Source of the DNA: Chenopodium formosanum
Lineage: Eukaryota > Streptophyta > Magnoliopsida > Caryophyllales > Amaranthaceae
DNA: 64,000 bases
Assembly: GCA_024500155.1 (NCBI GenBank)
Contig: CM044871.1
Location: 82,382,402 to 82,446,401, forward strand
Reading direction: 5' to 3'
Within the stretch, counting starts at the first letter, position 1; each line of letters starts with the position of its first letter. This document shows positions 32,627 to 44,222 of this stretch, piece by piece. Under the pieces are notes generated by a model. The model ran no database searches. It worked only from the letters and a program-made list of their open reading frames with translations, and had not been told where the DNA came from. The position numbers and the translations under genes were made by a program.

Positions 32627-35600
32627 ATGCAATTGGTATCTTTGTCAAAGCTGAATGCTGCTTGTAGTTCGTCTCTCGGAAGATTGTTATCCGGTCGGGT
32701 TAAATCGTGGGAGCAGGGGAATTTGGTTGCAAGTTTATGCATTGAGAGTCAAACTCTGAATCAGAGTTGTAATTCTGTGAGGTCTTATAGTAGTCATCGG
32801 TTAAATAAGTTTTTGGTAAACACGACTATCGTGTCTTTGTGCTGCCGTGTTATAAGGAATCCGATGGCTGCTTCGGGGTCCCACGCTGTTTCTGGGGATG
32901 TATGTGTTGAGACATTGTTTAAGGGGTATGGTAATGTGGTGGACTTTGCGAAGCCAGGTGGTGTTTTCTTTGGTGATAGAAGTGTTTATAGTTGTCGAAA
33001 AGCTAGAGTTGGTTTAAGAAATCGAGATGTTTATTTTGTTAGTCTAGCTATCCCTGGTTTATCTTACAAGAGTTGGGACTCTAGGCAGTTTCTTGGACAA
33101 TGCTTGAGGAGTTACCGTACATCACCTTCTGCAAGTTATTCTGATGGAGCTGCTGCTGATGTCCCATTCGACATTTCTGCTAGGGATGTGCCGCTTGATA
33201 ATCCTACAGATACCTCTTCCTGGTATGCCCTCTTTCCCGTCATATAAAGGACCTTTTGTTTGACACAGGTTTATGTATTATTGCTTAGGTATTTCGTATT
33301 CTGCTGTTTGTTACACGCTAGCTCATTTGAGATGATAGGGATCTAGTGTATAGCAGCTCTTCACTATAAATGTCACCAGTTTGAAAAATTGAACGGCGTT
33401 TCAATCATTTAGTTTAGTGAAATAGCTAAATAGTTTGGATACAGAGTACAATGTTATTGTATTGGTTTTTTTTTTCTTCTTTTTTTTCCGTGTACTGATA
33501 TAATTTTTTATTTATTTATTTTTTATTTTTTTTATTGTAACAATGGTACCTTCCCTATCCATATTCTTTCAAAGATAACAAACATATATAATTCATTATA
33601 AATGTTATAGGGCTTATAGTTAATTTGAATAGAAATTAGGACTTGAGAGATGTTTGATTCTTGGATGAATTGATGTTCATATATAGTGAATATCAGTTAA
33701 CTTTGAAAAAGCAAAGCTGTATGGGTGTTTAGAAGGAGGCAATTGAATCATTGCATATTAAATACTAAGTAATTTATAAAAAGGAAAAATAATGATAGTG
33801 ATTAACTTTGTTGTTGTTGTTGACTGTAGTAAAAACGTAAGTCATAGATCCTTGAAGCTTCGTTCAGGATCATGTTACCTGCCACACCCTGACAAGGTTA
33901 AAACTGGAGGAGAAGATGCTCACTTCATTTGTGAAGAAAAACGAGTGATTGGGGTTGCAGATGGAGTTGGTGGATGGGCAGATGTTGGTGTTGATGCTGG
34001 AATTTATGCTCGACTACTTATGTCTAATTCTATGACAGCAATAAAAGAAATTTCCAAGGATGGGGTAGACCCAGCTAAAATATTGGAGAAAGCTCATGCT
34101 GATACTAACGTCATAGGCTCCTCAACAGCTTGTATAATTGCTCTCACTGACCAGGTTGGTGCTTTTGCAGCTCTTACCTGATGAAATTGAGACAACACTG
34201 TTAATTATCATGGTTAAAGTTCTTTGGGTGGGATTTGTTTCATTTTACATTAGATGGAGCAGTTTCCTGTCTGAATGCCTTATTTTTTTCACTTATGTTT
34301 GAGTGGCCATATTTCTCTAGCTCATCTTGTGTTTTTGCTGCCAGGAGCGCTTTTGCTCCCCCCCCTCTTCCTTTTTAAATTTATTCTATATACTTCTATT
34401 ATATTTCTCTTCTCTAAGTTATGCTTTCTCTCCAATTTTTTAAAAATTGTTAATTCAAGTTAGAAAAACATATACATTAACTCCGTTTCACAAATATTAC
34501 ACCATGTTTACCTTAAGAATTTAACAAGCTAACAAGCTCTCTTTGACAACCTTTTGTGATTTATACGTAAAGAATAATATAGTCATGTGGGGTCCTATTA
34601 TATTTGTCTCGATTTATACTTTCTAGAACTTTTTATAATTTTGTTATACATACTAATGGTCAAGGTTATAAGTTGGGAAGGATAAAATTCTCCAAGTTGC
34701 AAAATTTGTGGAATAGAGGAAATTGAATTGTGCACCTTAGTTCTCTGCTATTGTTGAGTTGGTCTCTGTTCTACTTAATTAGAGAATTTTCATGAATTGC
34801 CCTCATCATTTTATGATTTATCTAAAACATAGAACCATTTATGCTTTCTGTGGCTCTGTGCTATGTGTAGATGATAACAGATTAACAGAGAATACCAAGA
34901 GGTTACATGTGTTTGCTGATTTATGTTTCTTTCCATGCTTAATTGGTTAAACAATTCAAACTTTTAGCTTGGTCACATGACTTTTGTCTGAAACTTTTTA
35001 TGCCTTTTGGATTTCTTGATATCATGTCTTCTATTGTTGTGAAACGTTCACTGAGTGACTTATTATTTGGCAGGGGATCCATGCCATTAATCTTGGAGAC
35101 AGTGGATTCATAGTAATTAGGGATGGAAGCACAGTATTTCGGTCCCCTGTGCAGCAGTATGGTTTCAATTTTCCGTATCAGTTGGCAAGTACTTCAGCTG
35201 GAGGTGATTTACCCAGTTCTGGCCAGGTACATTTTCTGCTGTTAGCTTTAATGGTTTCTTCTATTAGTTGGATCATACCATGACTACTCTAGTGATGGCT
35301 GTAAACATATTTAGTATCCCTTTACCGTAAAGTATTTCATCAATAAGGGCAATTTTAAAGAGGAATTTTCTCCTCTGCTACTCTTTTTTTTTTTGCCAGC
35401 TTTCCAAATCTCTTCTTCCCTATCCCCTTGCTCAGGGATTTAGAGAGCTGGAACTATGGATTATATTATTGGATTTACGGGGCATGGTTGATCTAGTGCA
35501 TGTGTCGCATTATATATGGACATATGGTTTTCAATTTTCGGTTTTTCCTCAAAATTAGTTATGGAATATCTATGTATGCTAACCATTAGACTATGAAATA

Positions 35601-35980
35601 ATACTCTTAACCAAAATGGTTTTTCTAGAGAGTGGAAGCTTCCATGTTTACATTGAATTGATGTTTTATTCTGTTTGTGGCAGGTCTTCACATTTCCTGT
35701 TGCTTCAGGAGATGTTATAGTTGCTGGTACAGATGGATTATTTGACAACTTATATGACAACGAGATTACTGCTTTGGTTGTCCAAGCTAAGAGATCAGGT
35801 CTCGATCCCCAGGCAACAGCACAAAACATAGCTACTCTAGCGCAACAAAGAGCTATGGATAAACATCGAAAGACACCATTTGCTGCAGCTGCACATGATG
35901 CTGGGTTTCGTTATGTTGGAGGAAAGCTGGATGACATCACTGTTGTTGTATCTTATATCATTGGCGAGGATAATCAGTGA
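32627..35980 (+). CDS. Protein phosphatase 2C, organelle-type (PP2C55/PP2C80-like)
   Basis: Mg/Mn-dependent Ser/Thr phosphatase. Coding exons 32627-33222, 33830-34154, 35074-35226 and 35684-35980 have consistent phases and GT-AG borders, giving 456 residues. Residues 1 to about 200 are Ser-rich, poor in acids and unconserved in look. They probably hold a mitochondrial or plastid targeting sequence, as in this PP2C subgroup (Arabidopsis At4g16580 and relatives). The catalytic domain runs from about 205 to 452: GGEDAHF, GVADGVGGW (D243, G244), GSSTACIIAL, NLGDSGF, VIVAGTDGLFDN (D375) and GGKLDDITVVV (D441, D442). The metal-binding Asp residues are all present. It lacks the long loops of ABA-type PP2Cs and resembles the short SpoIIE-like branch. 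No lesion seen. The subgroup assignment is from memory. Confidence 0.9.
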
Positions 35981-36548
35981 GTTGTGCCACTTGTTAGTTT
36001 CTTTTTGTGTTCCTTTCAGTTTCCTGGTCACTAGAAATCCGATGAATAGAATGGTGAAACTAACATCGATTTTGCAGCAAATGTTCAATATTTATTTCTT
36101 TCTTTGTTTTGGTTCATTCCTTCTCTCCTCTTGTTTTGTCTCACCAAAGTAGAGAATCTAGGGTGCATGCACTATACTTTGATGATAATTGGAGGGAAGG
36201 CTAGGAAAAGTGGAAGGATTAGAAAATGTCTTCTTTTACTTGAATCTTGTTTTAATGTGAAATTTTTCTATATATAATGTATATATTAAATTAAAATAAA
36301 GTTACTTTGTAAAGTTATTAACTTATTATACAATAATAAAAATAAATGAATAATAATACATTATGAATAAAAACCACCAGGTGAGTAGCCTTTGCTTACA
36401 AGGGTAGTTCTTTTCGAATAATGGCCCTATCCTGGATTTTTGGTTTTGCCAACTTCTTGTTCACATCATATTTGATGTTGTAATGATAGTCCCTAAAAAA
36501 CTTTAAGATAAAAGATTATTGAGGTTAAATCGTAAAAAAAATTTCAAC
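35981..36548 (+). other. PP2C 3' UTR and spacer
   Basis: T-rich 3' flank. AATAAA-like signals occur from about 36290 on. No other gene. Confidence 0.4.
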
Positions 36549-36551
36549 TAA

Positions 36552-36696
36552 GGGCCTGTTCTCTTCCGTTGAAATTCAGTTCAGTTCAGCTCAGCTCAGT
36601 TCAGTTTAGTTCAGCTCTTAATTTACGTCTAATGATATTGCTAATGATATAAAGCCAAATTTCATTCTTTTAAGCTCTTATTACGACGACGACGAC

Positions 36697-36739
<43 letters not shown>

Positions 36740-36744
36740 TTAAC

Positions 36745-36786
<42 letters not shown>

Positions 36787-36794
36787 CATCAATA

Positions 36795-36827
<33 letters not shown>

Positions 36828-36878
36828 CAATAAATAATATAATAATCATCAATAAATAACAATAACAATAACAATAAC

Positions 36879-36926
<48 letters not shown>

Positions 36927-37198
36927 CAATAATTAATAATAATAATAATAATATTATTGTTAATAATAATAATAATAATAATAATAATTATAATAATATT
37001 ATTGTTAATAATAATAATAATAATATTAATAATAATAATAATATGTACATTTGTATATACACATATGTATAGTAATAAATAATCAATAAATAATCAAAGA
37101 TCACTAATCCGTAGTTAAAAATCACTAATTAATAAGTTCAGTTCAGCTCAGCTTAGCTCATTTCAGTTCAGCTGAGTTCAGTCAATCGGAACAGGCCC
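36552..37198. mobile_element. Tourist-like MITE with a long (AAT)n loop
   Basis: The ends are GGGCCTGTTCTCTTCCGTTG and (reversed) GGGCCTGTTCCGATTGACTG, flanked by TAA at 36549-36551 and 37199-37201, the PIF/Harbinger target. The arms are GTTCAGTTCAGCTCAGC-type. The loop is about 370 bases of interrupted AAT repeat (36699-37047). It lies between the convergent PP2C and vicilin-like genes. Confidence 0.88.
36699..37047. repeat. Interrupted (AAT)n microsatellite
   Basis: Runs of AAT broken by ATC, AAC and ATTATTGTTAAT units, inside the MITE. Confidence 0.95.
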
Positions 37199-37655
37199 TA
37201 ACTATATAGACGAAAAAGAAGAGGTAAAAATAAAATAATTGTGTAGCTTTTCAGAAAGATTTAATCTAAGATTGTTAAGCCTGAAAGCTGCCTTTTTTTT
37301 AAGGCATTGCCTTGAAAAATTAGGCGAGTGCAGCCACTAGAACTGCTTAGATTATTTGAGAATGTCACAAAATGTGGGAGATGCAAGTGGCTTAATTTTG
37401 CAAGCATATATAATAAGATAAACTATTAGGGTGCCATTGCTGATATTATCAAAATACAGAAGGAAAGAAAGAAAATTGCGGTTGCCACTGTTCTCAAAGC
37501 GAATTATCTACCAGATTTCTAGGTTTCTACCTTAAAAATCACATTACTTAACTATTACAAACATTTTTATTGCCATGGTGACAGGAGCTATATGTGGCAT
37601 TATGGTATTTAGGCAGGATTTCCAACGATGATGCCAACTTATCTGGGTATTGAAT

Positions 37656-40600
37656 CTACCAGCGAACATCTGAAACCTTTGTTGTACGCCTCAGAATTCT
37701 TCTTCCTTCTCCTCCGCTTCCATCACTTCCTTCTCTCTCTCTCTTTTTCCTTGCTTCTTTCTCTGCTTGCCTTTCCCATTCCCTTCTTTCTTCCTCCTCT
37801 CTTCTTGCTATTTCTTGCTCAGTCTCTTGTTCTTCCTCTCCTCCTTCCTCCTCTCGTCTCCTCTGTTCTTCTTCCTCTCGTTTTCTCTGTTTTTCCTCCT
37901 CTCTTTGCCTCTCCTTTTCCTCTTTCTTTCTCTGTTTTTCCTCTTCTCGCTGCCTCTTTTTTTCCTCTTCCCTTCTCTGTTCTTCCTCTTCTCTTTGCCT
38001 TCTTTTCTCTTCCTCATGCTCTCTTTCCTTCTCCTTTTCTCGTTTCCTTTCTTCTTCCTCTTCTTCATGTCTTCTCTGTTCTTCTTCTTCACGCTTTCTC
38101 TGCTCTTCCTCTTTTTCCTGCCTTCTTTGTTCTTCCTCTTCTCTTTGCTTCTCTTCTTCCTCCTCTTGCCTTCTTTGCTCTTCCTCTTGTTCACGTCTTT
38201 TTTTATCTTCTTCTTTTTCACGCTTTCGCTGTTCTTCCTCCTCCTTTCTCTTCCTTTTCTCTTCCTCTTCTTCTTGCCTTCTTTGCTCTTCCTCTTCCTG
38301 CCTTTCCCGTTCCTCTTCCTCCCTTCTTCTTTCCTCCTCCTCCTTTCTCTTCCTTTTCTCTTCCTCTTCTTCTTGCCTTCTCTGCTCTTCCTCCTCCTGC
38401 CTCTTTTGTTCCTCTTCCTCTTCTTCATGCCTTTTCTGCTCCTCCTCCTCCTGCCTCTTTTGCTCCTCTTCCTCTCTCTTCCTTTTTTCTTCCTCTTCTT
38501 CATGCCTTTTCTGCTCCTCCTCCTCCTGTCTCTTTTGTTCCTCTTCCTCCTTTTTTCTTTTTTCCTCCTCCTCTTTCTCCCTTTTTTCTTCCTCTTCTTC
38601 TTTCCTTCTCTGCTCTTCCTCCTCCTGCCTCTTTTGCTCCTCTTCCTCCTCTTCCTCCCTTTCCCTTTTTTCTTCCTCTTCTTCTTGTCTTCTCTGCTCT
38701 TCCTCTTCCTCTCTTTTCCTTCTTTCTTCCTCTTCTTCTCGCCTTTTTTGCTCTTCTTCCTGCCTCTTCCGTTCCTCTTCCTCTCTCTTCTGTCTTTTCT
38801 CCTCTTTTTCTCGTCTTTTCCGTTCTTTCTCTTCTTCCTTTTTCCTTTCTTTCTCTTCCTCTCTTCTTGTCCTTTCTTCCTCTTCTTGCGTTTCCTTTTC
38901 AATCTCATCTTCCATCTTCATCTCCTGTTCTTCAGCACAAGAAGTGCAGTCCAATATGATTGCTTCCTCTTGAGCTGCTAGCAGCTGGTCAATTGTTGTG
39001 TTTGATACATTAAAGGATGCACCTATAATGGTTTTGCTTAGTGTCTGCAGCACTGAAGCCTTTCCTGCTAGGAACTGAGGATGGTTCTTCTTTGTTGTGC
39101 TGCTGAACCCCATAAAAACAAGTGAGCCATTGTTGAACGATGATTGTGCCATTGGATGAAACCTTGGGACGGTGAATACATCACCTTCCTCAATTTTGAA
39201 CCTCGAGTTTTTGCATTCTTTGTTTGTCAGTGCACTTGGACATACCACACGAACCATTCCCTCCCCTTCCAACACTACTGTTACCTCTGTTGCCATCGGA
39301 TTCCAGTGAGGCCCCATTGTTGAACCCTGGATTTTGCAACAATGCTGTTAGGTATAGAACACTTTAACTTTTTTATGTGGTAGTGATTTTAATATTTAAC
39401 TCCGAACCAACTACACAAAACCTACCTACGTATAATTTTTTAGAAACTTAAGAAAAAGAAGCACCCTGTTTTGTAATCAAGACCATCCTATCATTACAAA
39501 TCTGCTTATTCAGTCTTTACCAACTACTAGGTATCATTTGAGGGGTGATCAGATTAGTCCATTTTCAAAGAAGATATACAGTAATACTGGATACCAGTAA
39601 ATTGATATCGGTGTGGGTGTTTTGTTTGAATATTAGTCGAATTTTGGGGCCTTTAATTAATTTCTTTGGTTGGTAGTTTTAAGAATAACACCTTCGCTTT
39701 CAGGGGCGGTTTTAGGTTCATTTACCAAAGTTCATTGGCTAAGATACCACAAGTAGAAAAATACTCGAAATATACGAGTAATACAAAATGTGGAATGGTA
39801 TCTATCCTGCTGAGTTTGTTATTTTTAATAGATCGAGAACGTTGTGAGTCTTGTGACAATGCTTCTGTAAATAGAATGAGTATGTTTGTGGCTCACCTTG
39901 GTAAGGTTCACCATGTAGACACCGATATGGGAACCTTGTAAAGCGTGCAAATTGTGATCGGTGACTGCTGTACTCCACCCGCTGCAGCTTTTAAAATCCG
40001 GGTCTTCCTTGAAGAAATTGAATGTCTTACTGTGCTTCTTGTTTTCACTGATTTGATTGCTGTAACTCCGGACTCCTAAGAAAACATTGATAAACAGAAG
40101 CTCCTGGTGCCAGAAATTCTTCTTTTTGGTCTCTGCGTGTACTATTGCTGGTGTATCTGTTGCACTTGTTAATTCTTCTACTACTTCCTCAGGTACCTAC
40201 AATATGATAATTTGTTATATACTCCGTAGTAAAGTTTTACAAATATTACTGTTCTTGTGAGATGAGAAAGAATCGGGTACCTGGAAAGCCGCTTGAAGGA
40301 TGCTCTTATCAAAGCCTCGAACGAGGTCATTGATGCTGGAGTACGGCCCAATTAATGGCCCCTAAAAGAGGAAATTTGATCACAACATCTTAGTTCTATG
40401 GGACGAAAATGTGGCCAATTGAGTAAGCTTTAAAATTCTCTCAACCCTGTCATGTACCTGTACTTTATCTTCTTTCGGATTGGCAAAAACAGCAACGATT
40501 CTGAGCCTGGTCTCTTCAGCCTCTAAATTGCTATGAAGGTAGAAGAGACTGCCAGACTTGAGTCTGTAAACGTCCCCTCGCTGCAAGTCAACTTTCTTTA

Positions 40601-41949
40601 GTTCATCACTATCAGTCCAGCTTATCTTCCCACTTCCTGCAAAAAAGAATGGAAACTCACCAGATTTTTAACTAAATATTGGTGGTTACATAATGTAAGA
40701 GATTTGCTTACTGAGCGAGCTTTCAAGGTAGTTATAAGTATAACCAACAACGGTAAGCATAGTTTATGGAGTTAGCGAGCTTAGTTTGTTGCTCTTGATT
40801 TACTTAAAATAGCCTTCCTTGTCTAGAACTAACTCGATCGTATAAGAACCCAGGTCAAGCTCAAACTAGATGTGGCTTGATTGTGCATCTATCTTTGACC
40901 GAATCATAAATCTATAACTGTCCATGAATTGTCTAGTTTAGTTAGGGATTTGCTCCTAAATGATTGTCTAGTAAGTGCCTAAAGGATGTTGAAATTCGTA
41001 GCTAATTACTCGTTGCAAAATTAATATAACTTGCCGATACTTTCCCAAGGGCTAAACCTCTATTCTTGGTCATGTTATACATTCACACCGTTACTCATGT
41101 GTGGTCTTCCTATAGCAATGTATAACTACAAGTATGTTGGACCTAGGAAGACGAACATTAAACACTCATTTCATCCATATTACTCAAAGCACATCGAAAT
41201 TGCATTCTTGAACAACACATGGGAGTTATATACACTGAGGGCCCGTTCTCTTCAGCTTATTTTCAGTTCAGCTCCAATAAGTTCAGTTTAATTCTTAATT
41301 TCCTTCTCTCATAAAATATTCTATTCAGTTCAGTTCAGCTCCAATAAGTTCAGTTCGATTTAGTTCAGTCAATCAAAACAGGCCCGTTGAATAATTGCAT
41401 AATACTTAGAATTAGAGATATTAATTATTAAAATAGAACATTAACAAACATTATAATAAAACGGCGTCAACTAAAAAGACAAAGGTAGTATTATGTTTAG
41501 ACACTCAAAAGTAGATAAATAGTATGCGTGACTATTAATTCCGAGCAGACAAACACAGCGTTCCGTTAAAGCACTAGAATTAGAAGAGTTCGTCACGTAC
41601 CTGTTTTGACATAGAAGACCATGTCGGCATGTAGAAGAACAGGAAGAAAAAGCGCATTAGGCTCCAAAGTAATGAACTGAATATGGTAGCTATGCCTCCC
41701 TGTGCCCGAACCATCATCGACGTCGACCGCCGATATCTCACCGAACTCCGTCGCAACAACCGGTATCCTTTCTTCCTTCTTCACTAGCCTCCCAATTGTA
41801 CCAGTACTCCCACTACTCACAACACTATCTTCATGAAAATTCAATCCTCCATTAACACCACAGTTACTTATTATTAGCACTATACTAGTAATAAATACGA
41901 GAAAAACACACCAAAATTGTTTCATATTTCCTGATTTATTATTCATCAT
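37656..41949 (-). CDS. Vicilin-like double-cupin protein with a long Glu/Arg-rich tail (At2g18540-like)
   Basis: Minus-strand exons 41949-41601, 40636-40458, 40361-40281, 40196-39897 and 39326-37656, all GT-AG with phases that match, give 859 residues. Residues 1-35 look like a signal peptide (FWCVFLVFITSIVLIISNCG), so entry to the secretory route toward protein storage vacuoles is expected. Cupin domain 1 spans about 50-230 (SYHIQFITLEPNALFLPVLL, DVYRLKSGSLFYLH). Cupin domain 2 spans about 290-440 (GPHWNPMATEVTVVLEGEG, EGDVFTVPRFHPMAQ); an Asn stands where metal-binding cupins have the second His, as in storage globulins. From about 446 to 845 the chain is almost only Glu, Arg, Lys and Gln, in EEEEKRKREEEEQKRQEEEE-like repeats, ending ILRRTTKVSDVRW. 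Arabidopsis At2g18540 has the same design. Likely a seed globulin. Confidence 0.9.
37705..38900 (-). repeat. Purine-rich coding repeat of the vicilin-like tail
   Basis: Imperfect tandem GAGGAAGAG/AGGAGG units over about 1.2 kb in the last exon, C/T-rich on the plus strand. Units of roughly 30-50 bases recur (for example GAAAAGGCATGAAGAAG copies near 38425 and 38500). Such tracts change length easily. They also create long spurious frames on the plus strand. Confidence 0.85.
39956..40195 (-). other. Exon 4 of the vicilin-like gene (cupin linker)
   Basis: Part of the 300-base exon 40196-39897 listed above, noted because the low-complexity tail does not extend here. It encodes the inter-domain region VPEEVVEELTSATDT to about LQGSHIGVYMVNLTK, normal for vicilin-like cupins. 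Confidence 0.7.
41239..41385. mobile_element. Tourist-like MITE in the first intron of the vicilin-like gene
   Basis: The ends are GGGCCCGTTCTCTTCAGC and (reversed) GGGCCTGTTTTGATTGACT, with arms of TTCAGTTCAGCTCC. 147 bp. It lies between exon 1 and exon 2, so it is intronic. No clean TWA duplication was seen. Confidence 0.75.
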
Positions 41950-42055
41950 TTAATTAGATGTTATACTAATTGAGTAATAAACACTAAAAGTGTTGCATAA
42001 AAAATGTGTTGGATATTTGTTGGGAATTTAAAGAGTGAAGAGAGAGAAAGAGAAG

Positions 42056-42075
42056 TGCATGCAGATAACACACGT
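42056..42075 (-). promoter_or_regulatory. RY element and ABRE-like site upstream of the vicilin-like gene
   Basis: TGCATGCA (42056-42063) is a complete RY motif, and ACGTGT (minus strand, 42075-42070) is an ABRE/G-box core, seven bases apart and 107-126 bases upstream of the ATG. RY plus ABRE pairs are the binding sites of B3 factors (ABI3/FUS3/LEC2) and bZIPs in seed storage protein promoters. The presence of the motifs is seen; their function is inferred. Confidence 0.55.
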
Positions 42076-42561
42076 AGGTGTTGGTGTGGCAAGTGGCAAA
42101 GAAAGACTCCAATGAGGTGAGGGCTTTTTTGGTTGTATATTACTACTCTGCCTAATAATGTATTTTTAGGGTGAAATTTCGAAGAAATTACGTACACATT
42201 GGTTTGTATTTATCTAAATTCAAATATTTGGGAATCTTATATTGAGAGTGCCCTGGTTTATACAGAGTGATTGGAACAGACAAACAAAATTATATCATGT
42301 AGGGCTGTTGGACCGGATTGAAGATCGAAAATTGGATTAATCTTACTTGGATCAAACCGGTTTGATAAAATTTATTTTAACGTCTTATATAAAATACTGT
42401 AGCTTATAGAGGTTTGTATTCAATTTTAAACAAAAGAAACTGGTATGTTCAAAGATCGGTTTAGGGGGTTTTGGACCGGATTGAAGATTAGAAATTTAAA
42501 TTTCTCACGCGAGCTTTCTAGAAAGACAAATGCTGATTTGCAAATATGATACTCTGTATGT
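42076..42561. other. Intergenic DNA
   Basis: No gene. The text TTGGACCGGATTGAAGATYRGAAA occurs twice (about 42309 and 42473), suggesting a small repeat or remnants of a hAT-type MITE. Confidence 0.45.
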
Positions 42562-42668
42562 TTTTTTTTTTTTGGTGTTTAGAGAGCCGTAAGGGCGGGG
42601 TGAGATTCGATCCTAGGTTTCCTGGAATTAGGAAGGAAGCTCTAACCACTTGAACTATCCCTCATTCT
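42562..42668 (-). mobile_element. Short tRNA-derived SINE with A tail
   Basis: On the minus strand, TAGTTCAAGTGGTTAGAGC (box A, 42657-42639), GGATCGAATCTCA (box B, 42613-42601) and a tail of about 11 A (42572-42562). Only about 107 bases long, a complete minimal SINE layout. Confidence 0.7.
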
Positions 42669-43441
42669 CTGATACTCTGTAGTTTGTATGTTAGTTGTTC
42701 TAAAGATGATGTTGTATCGAAGCATAAAAGTTTGGAATTTATGTTACACGAAGTAGGAATTTTCCTCTTTCCTTTTCTTGTTTATGGAATTTTCTTCTTT
42801 GATTTGATGGGGTTAAATGTGTACTTGTATATTGTTTTTTTAGCCTAAATGATTTGGGCTGAGTTTGATTTATTAAATGTTGGGCTTTTGATGATCCAAA
42901 CATTGCAGAGGATATTATGAACAGCCCATACAATCTTTCCAACCTACTGCTCGCTATTTGCTCCCTCATTAGAATATTCAATCACATGTCAAAATGACTT
43001 CTGTTTTTCATATTTGATCTCCTTAGGCCGAAAATAGTCTAATTTTTTTTTAGGAAATTAAACTTCCTTTCTCTTTGGATGGTTCAGGTTATTTTAGTTA
43101 CTATAAATCCATTTTTATTTGTCTCTTTATGGTGGAGAAGATAATCTTTGTTTGAGTAGTTTAAAAATTAAAAGCATGTTTGGTAAGAGTTTATTTTAGC
43201 TTGGAAACGGATTTAGAACCATTACTGTTACCAAGTGTGTGGTTGGAAGGCTTTGGTACCATTACCTAAGGGTAATGTTTTCCACCCATTTCTCGCCTCC
43301 CTAAAACCTAAGGTAACAATTATTATTATTACTTTCCTCAAACAAAAATAAAGGGAGATAGGTTTAAGTGAATTTTTCCATAATTAAACCAAACAAATGG
43401 AAAGATAAGAGTTACACCAAACAAATGGAAAGATAAGAGTT

Positions 43442-44222
43442 ATGGGGGCATTTGGTATAAATTCCATAAACAGAAAGGAAATGATTTATATAAGTAAGGG
43501 AAAGAGTAATGATACAAGTTACCATTGATATATGTTTGGTATATCACAAACTTTTTAAAAAAAATCGGGTGTACAATAATTATTGTACATCCATTATAAA
43601 GATAACCTAAAGTGATTAAAAGTTACCCCTGAAATGAATAAAAGTTACCCCAATATGCGTTAAAGTAACCCAATTCAAATAAAAATTATCTACGCTTTAT
43701 TAGTAACGAATCACATTTTAAATGACTAAAAATCAATTATTAGTGATTGAATGTAATTAAATTACCTCTATAAAACTTTTCTTGTTGTTGATTTATATAA
43801 AAATTGTATTATGTTTAAAGTTATCTAAAAAAAGACAAAAAGTTACCCTAAAATTGGCTAAAAGTTACCCTTATACTGTTCGATGTACACTAATATTAGT
43901 GTAAACCGGATGTATACAAAAGTTTTTATTGGTATATTTATGGAATGGAAACAAATTAAGGAGTTTATGATTGAGGAGGGAAACTACATTTTGTTTCCAC
44001 TAGTTGAATAAGGATAATAATTTGGGGGATTTTGTTAACTTTTGGAAACGGTATTTGTTACTTGTAGCTCATACCAAACTAATTGAAACGGAAATACTTA
44101 TTTGTTTACGCTTCCTACATTACAAATTAATTTTCATGCCAAACACCCCCTAAATGATTCATTTCCTCCCTCATATTTATTTCCTTTCCACTCCATTTCC
44201 ATTGCTCATACCAAACGCCCCC
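43442..44222. mobile_element. MITE with GGGGGCATTTGGTAT ends, containing another MITE
   Basis: Left end GGGGGCATTTGGTATAAATT and right end (reversed) GGGGGCGTTTGGTATGAGCA. The interior has GGAAACAAAT/ATTTGTTTCC-type arms. A second set of GGGGGTGTTTGG ends occurs (right side near 44152), so two related copies may overlap. The segment 43555-43920 inside has its own inverted ends. Confidence 0.6.
43555..43920. mobile_element. MITE built of GTTACCC units, nested
   Basis: Left end TCGGGTGTACAATAATTATT and right end (reversed) CCGGTTTACACTAATATTAG, with GTACATC following in both. The interior repeats AAAAGTTACCC about six times. Superfamily not identified. Confidence 0.55.

Noticed and set aside
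37808..38908. Minus-strand frame of 366 Lys/Arg-rich codons
   Set aside because: Alternative phase of the same purine repeat; no start context, no domain.
37628..38981. Long plus-strand frames (443 and 404 codons) rich in Leu, Phe and Ser
   Set aside because: They are the antisense of the Glu/Arg repeat exon of the vicilin-like gene; the minus-strand gene has full cupin domains and matching splice phases.
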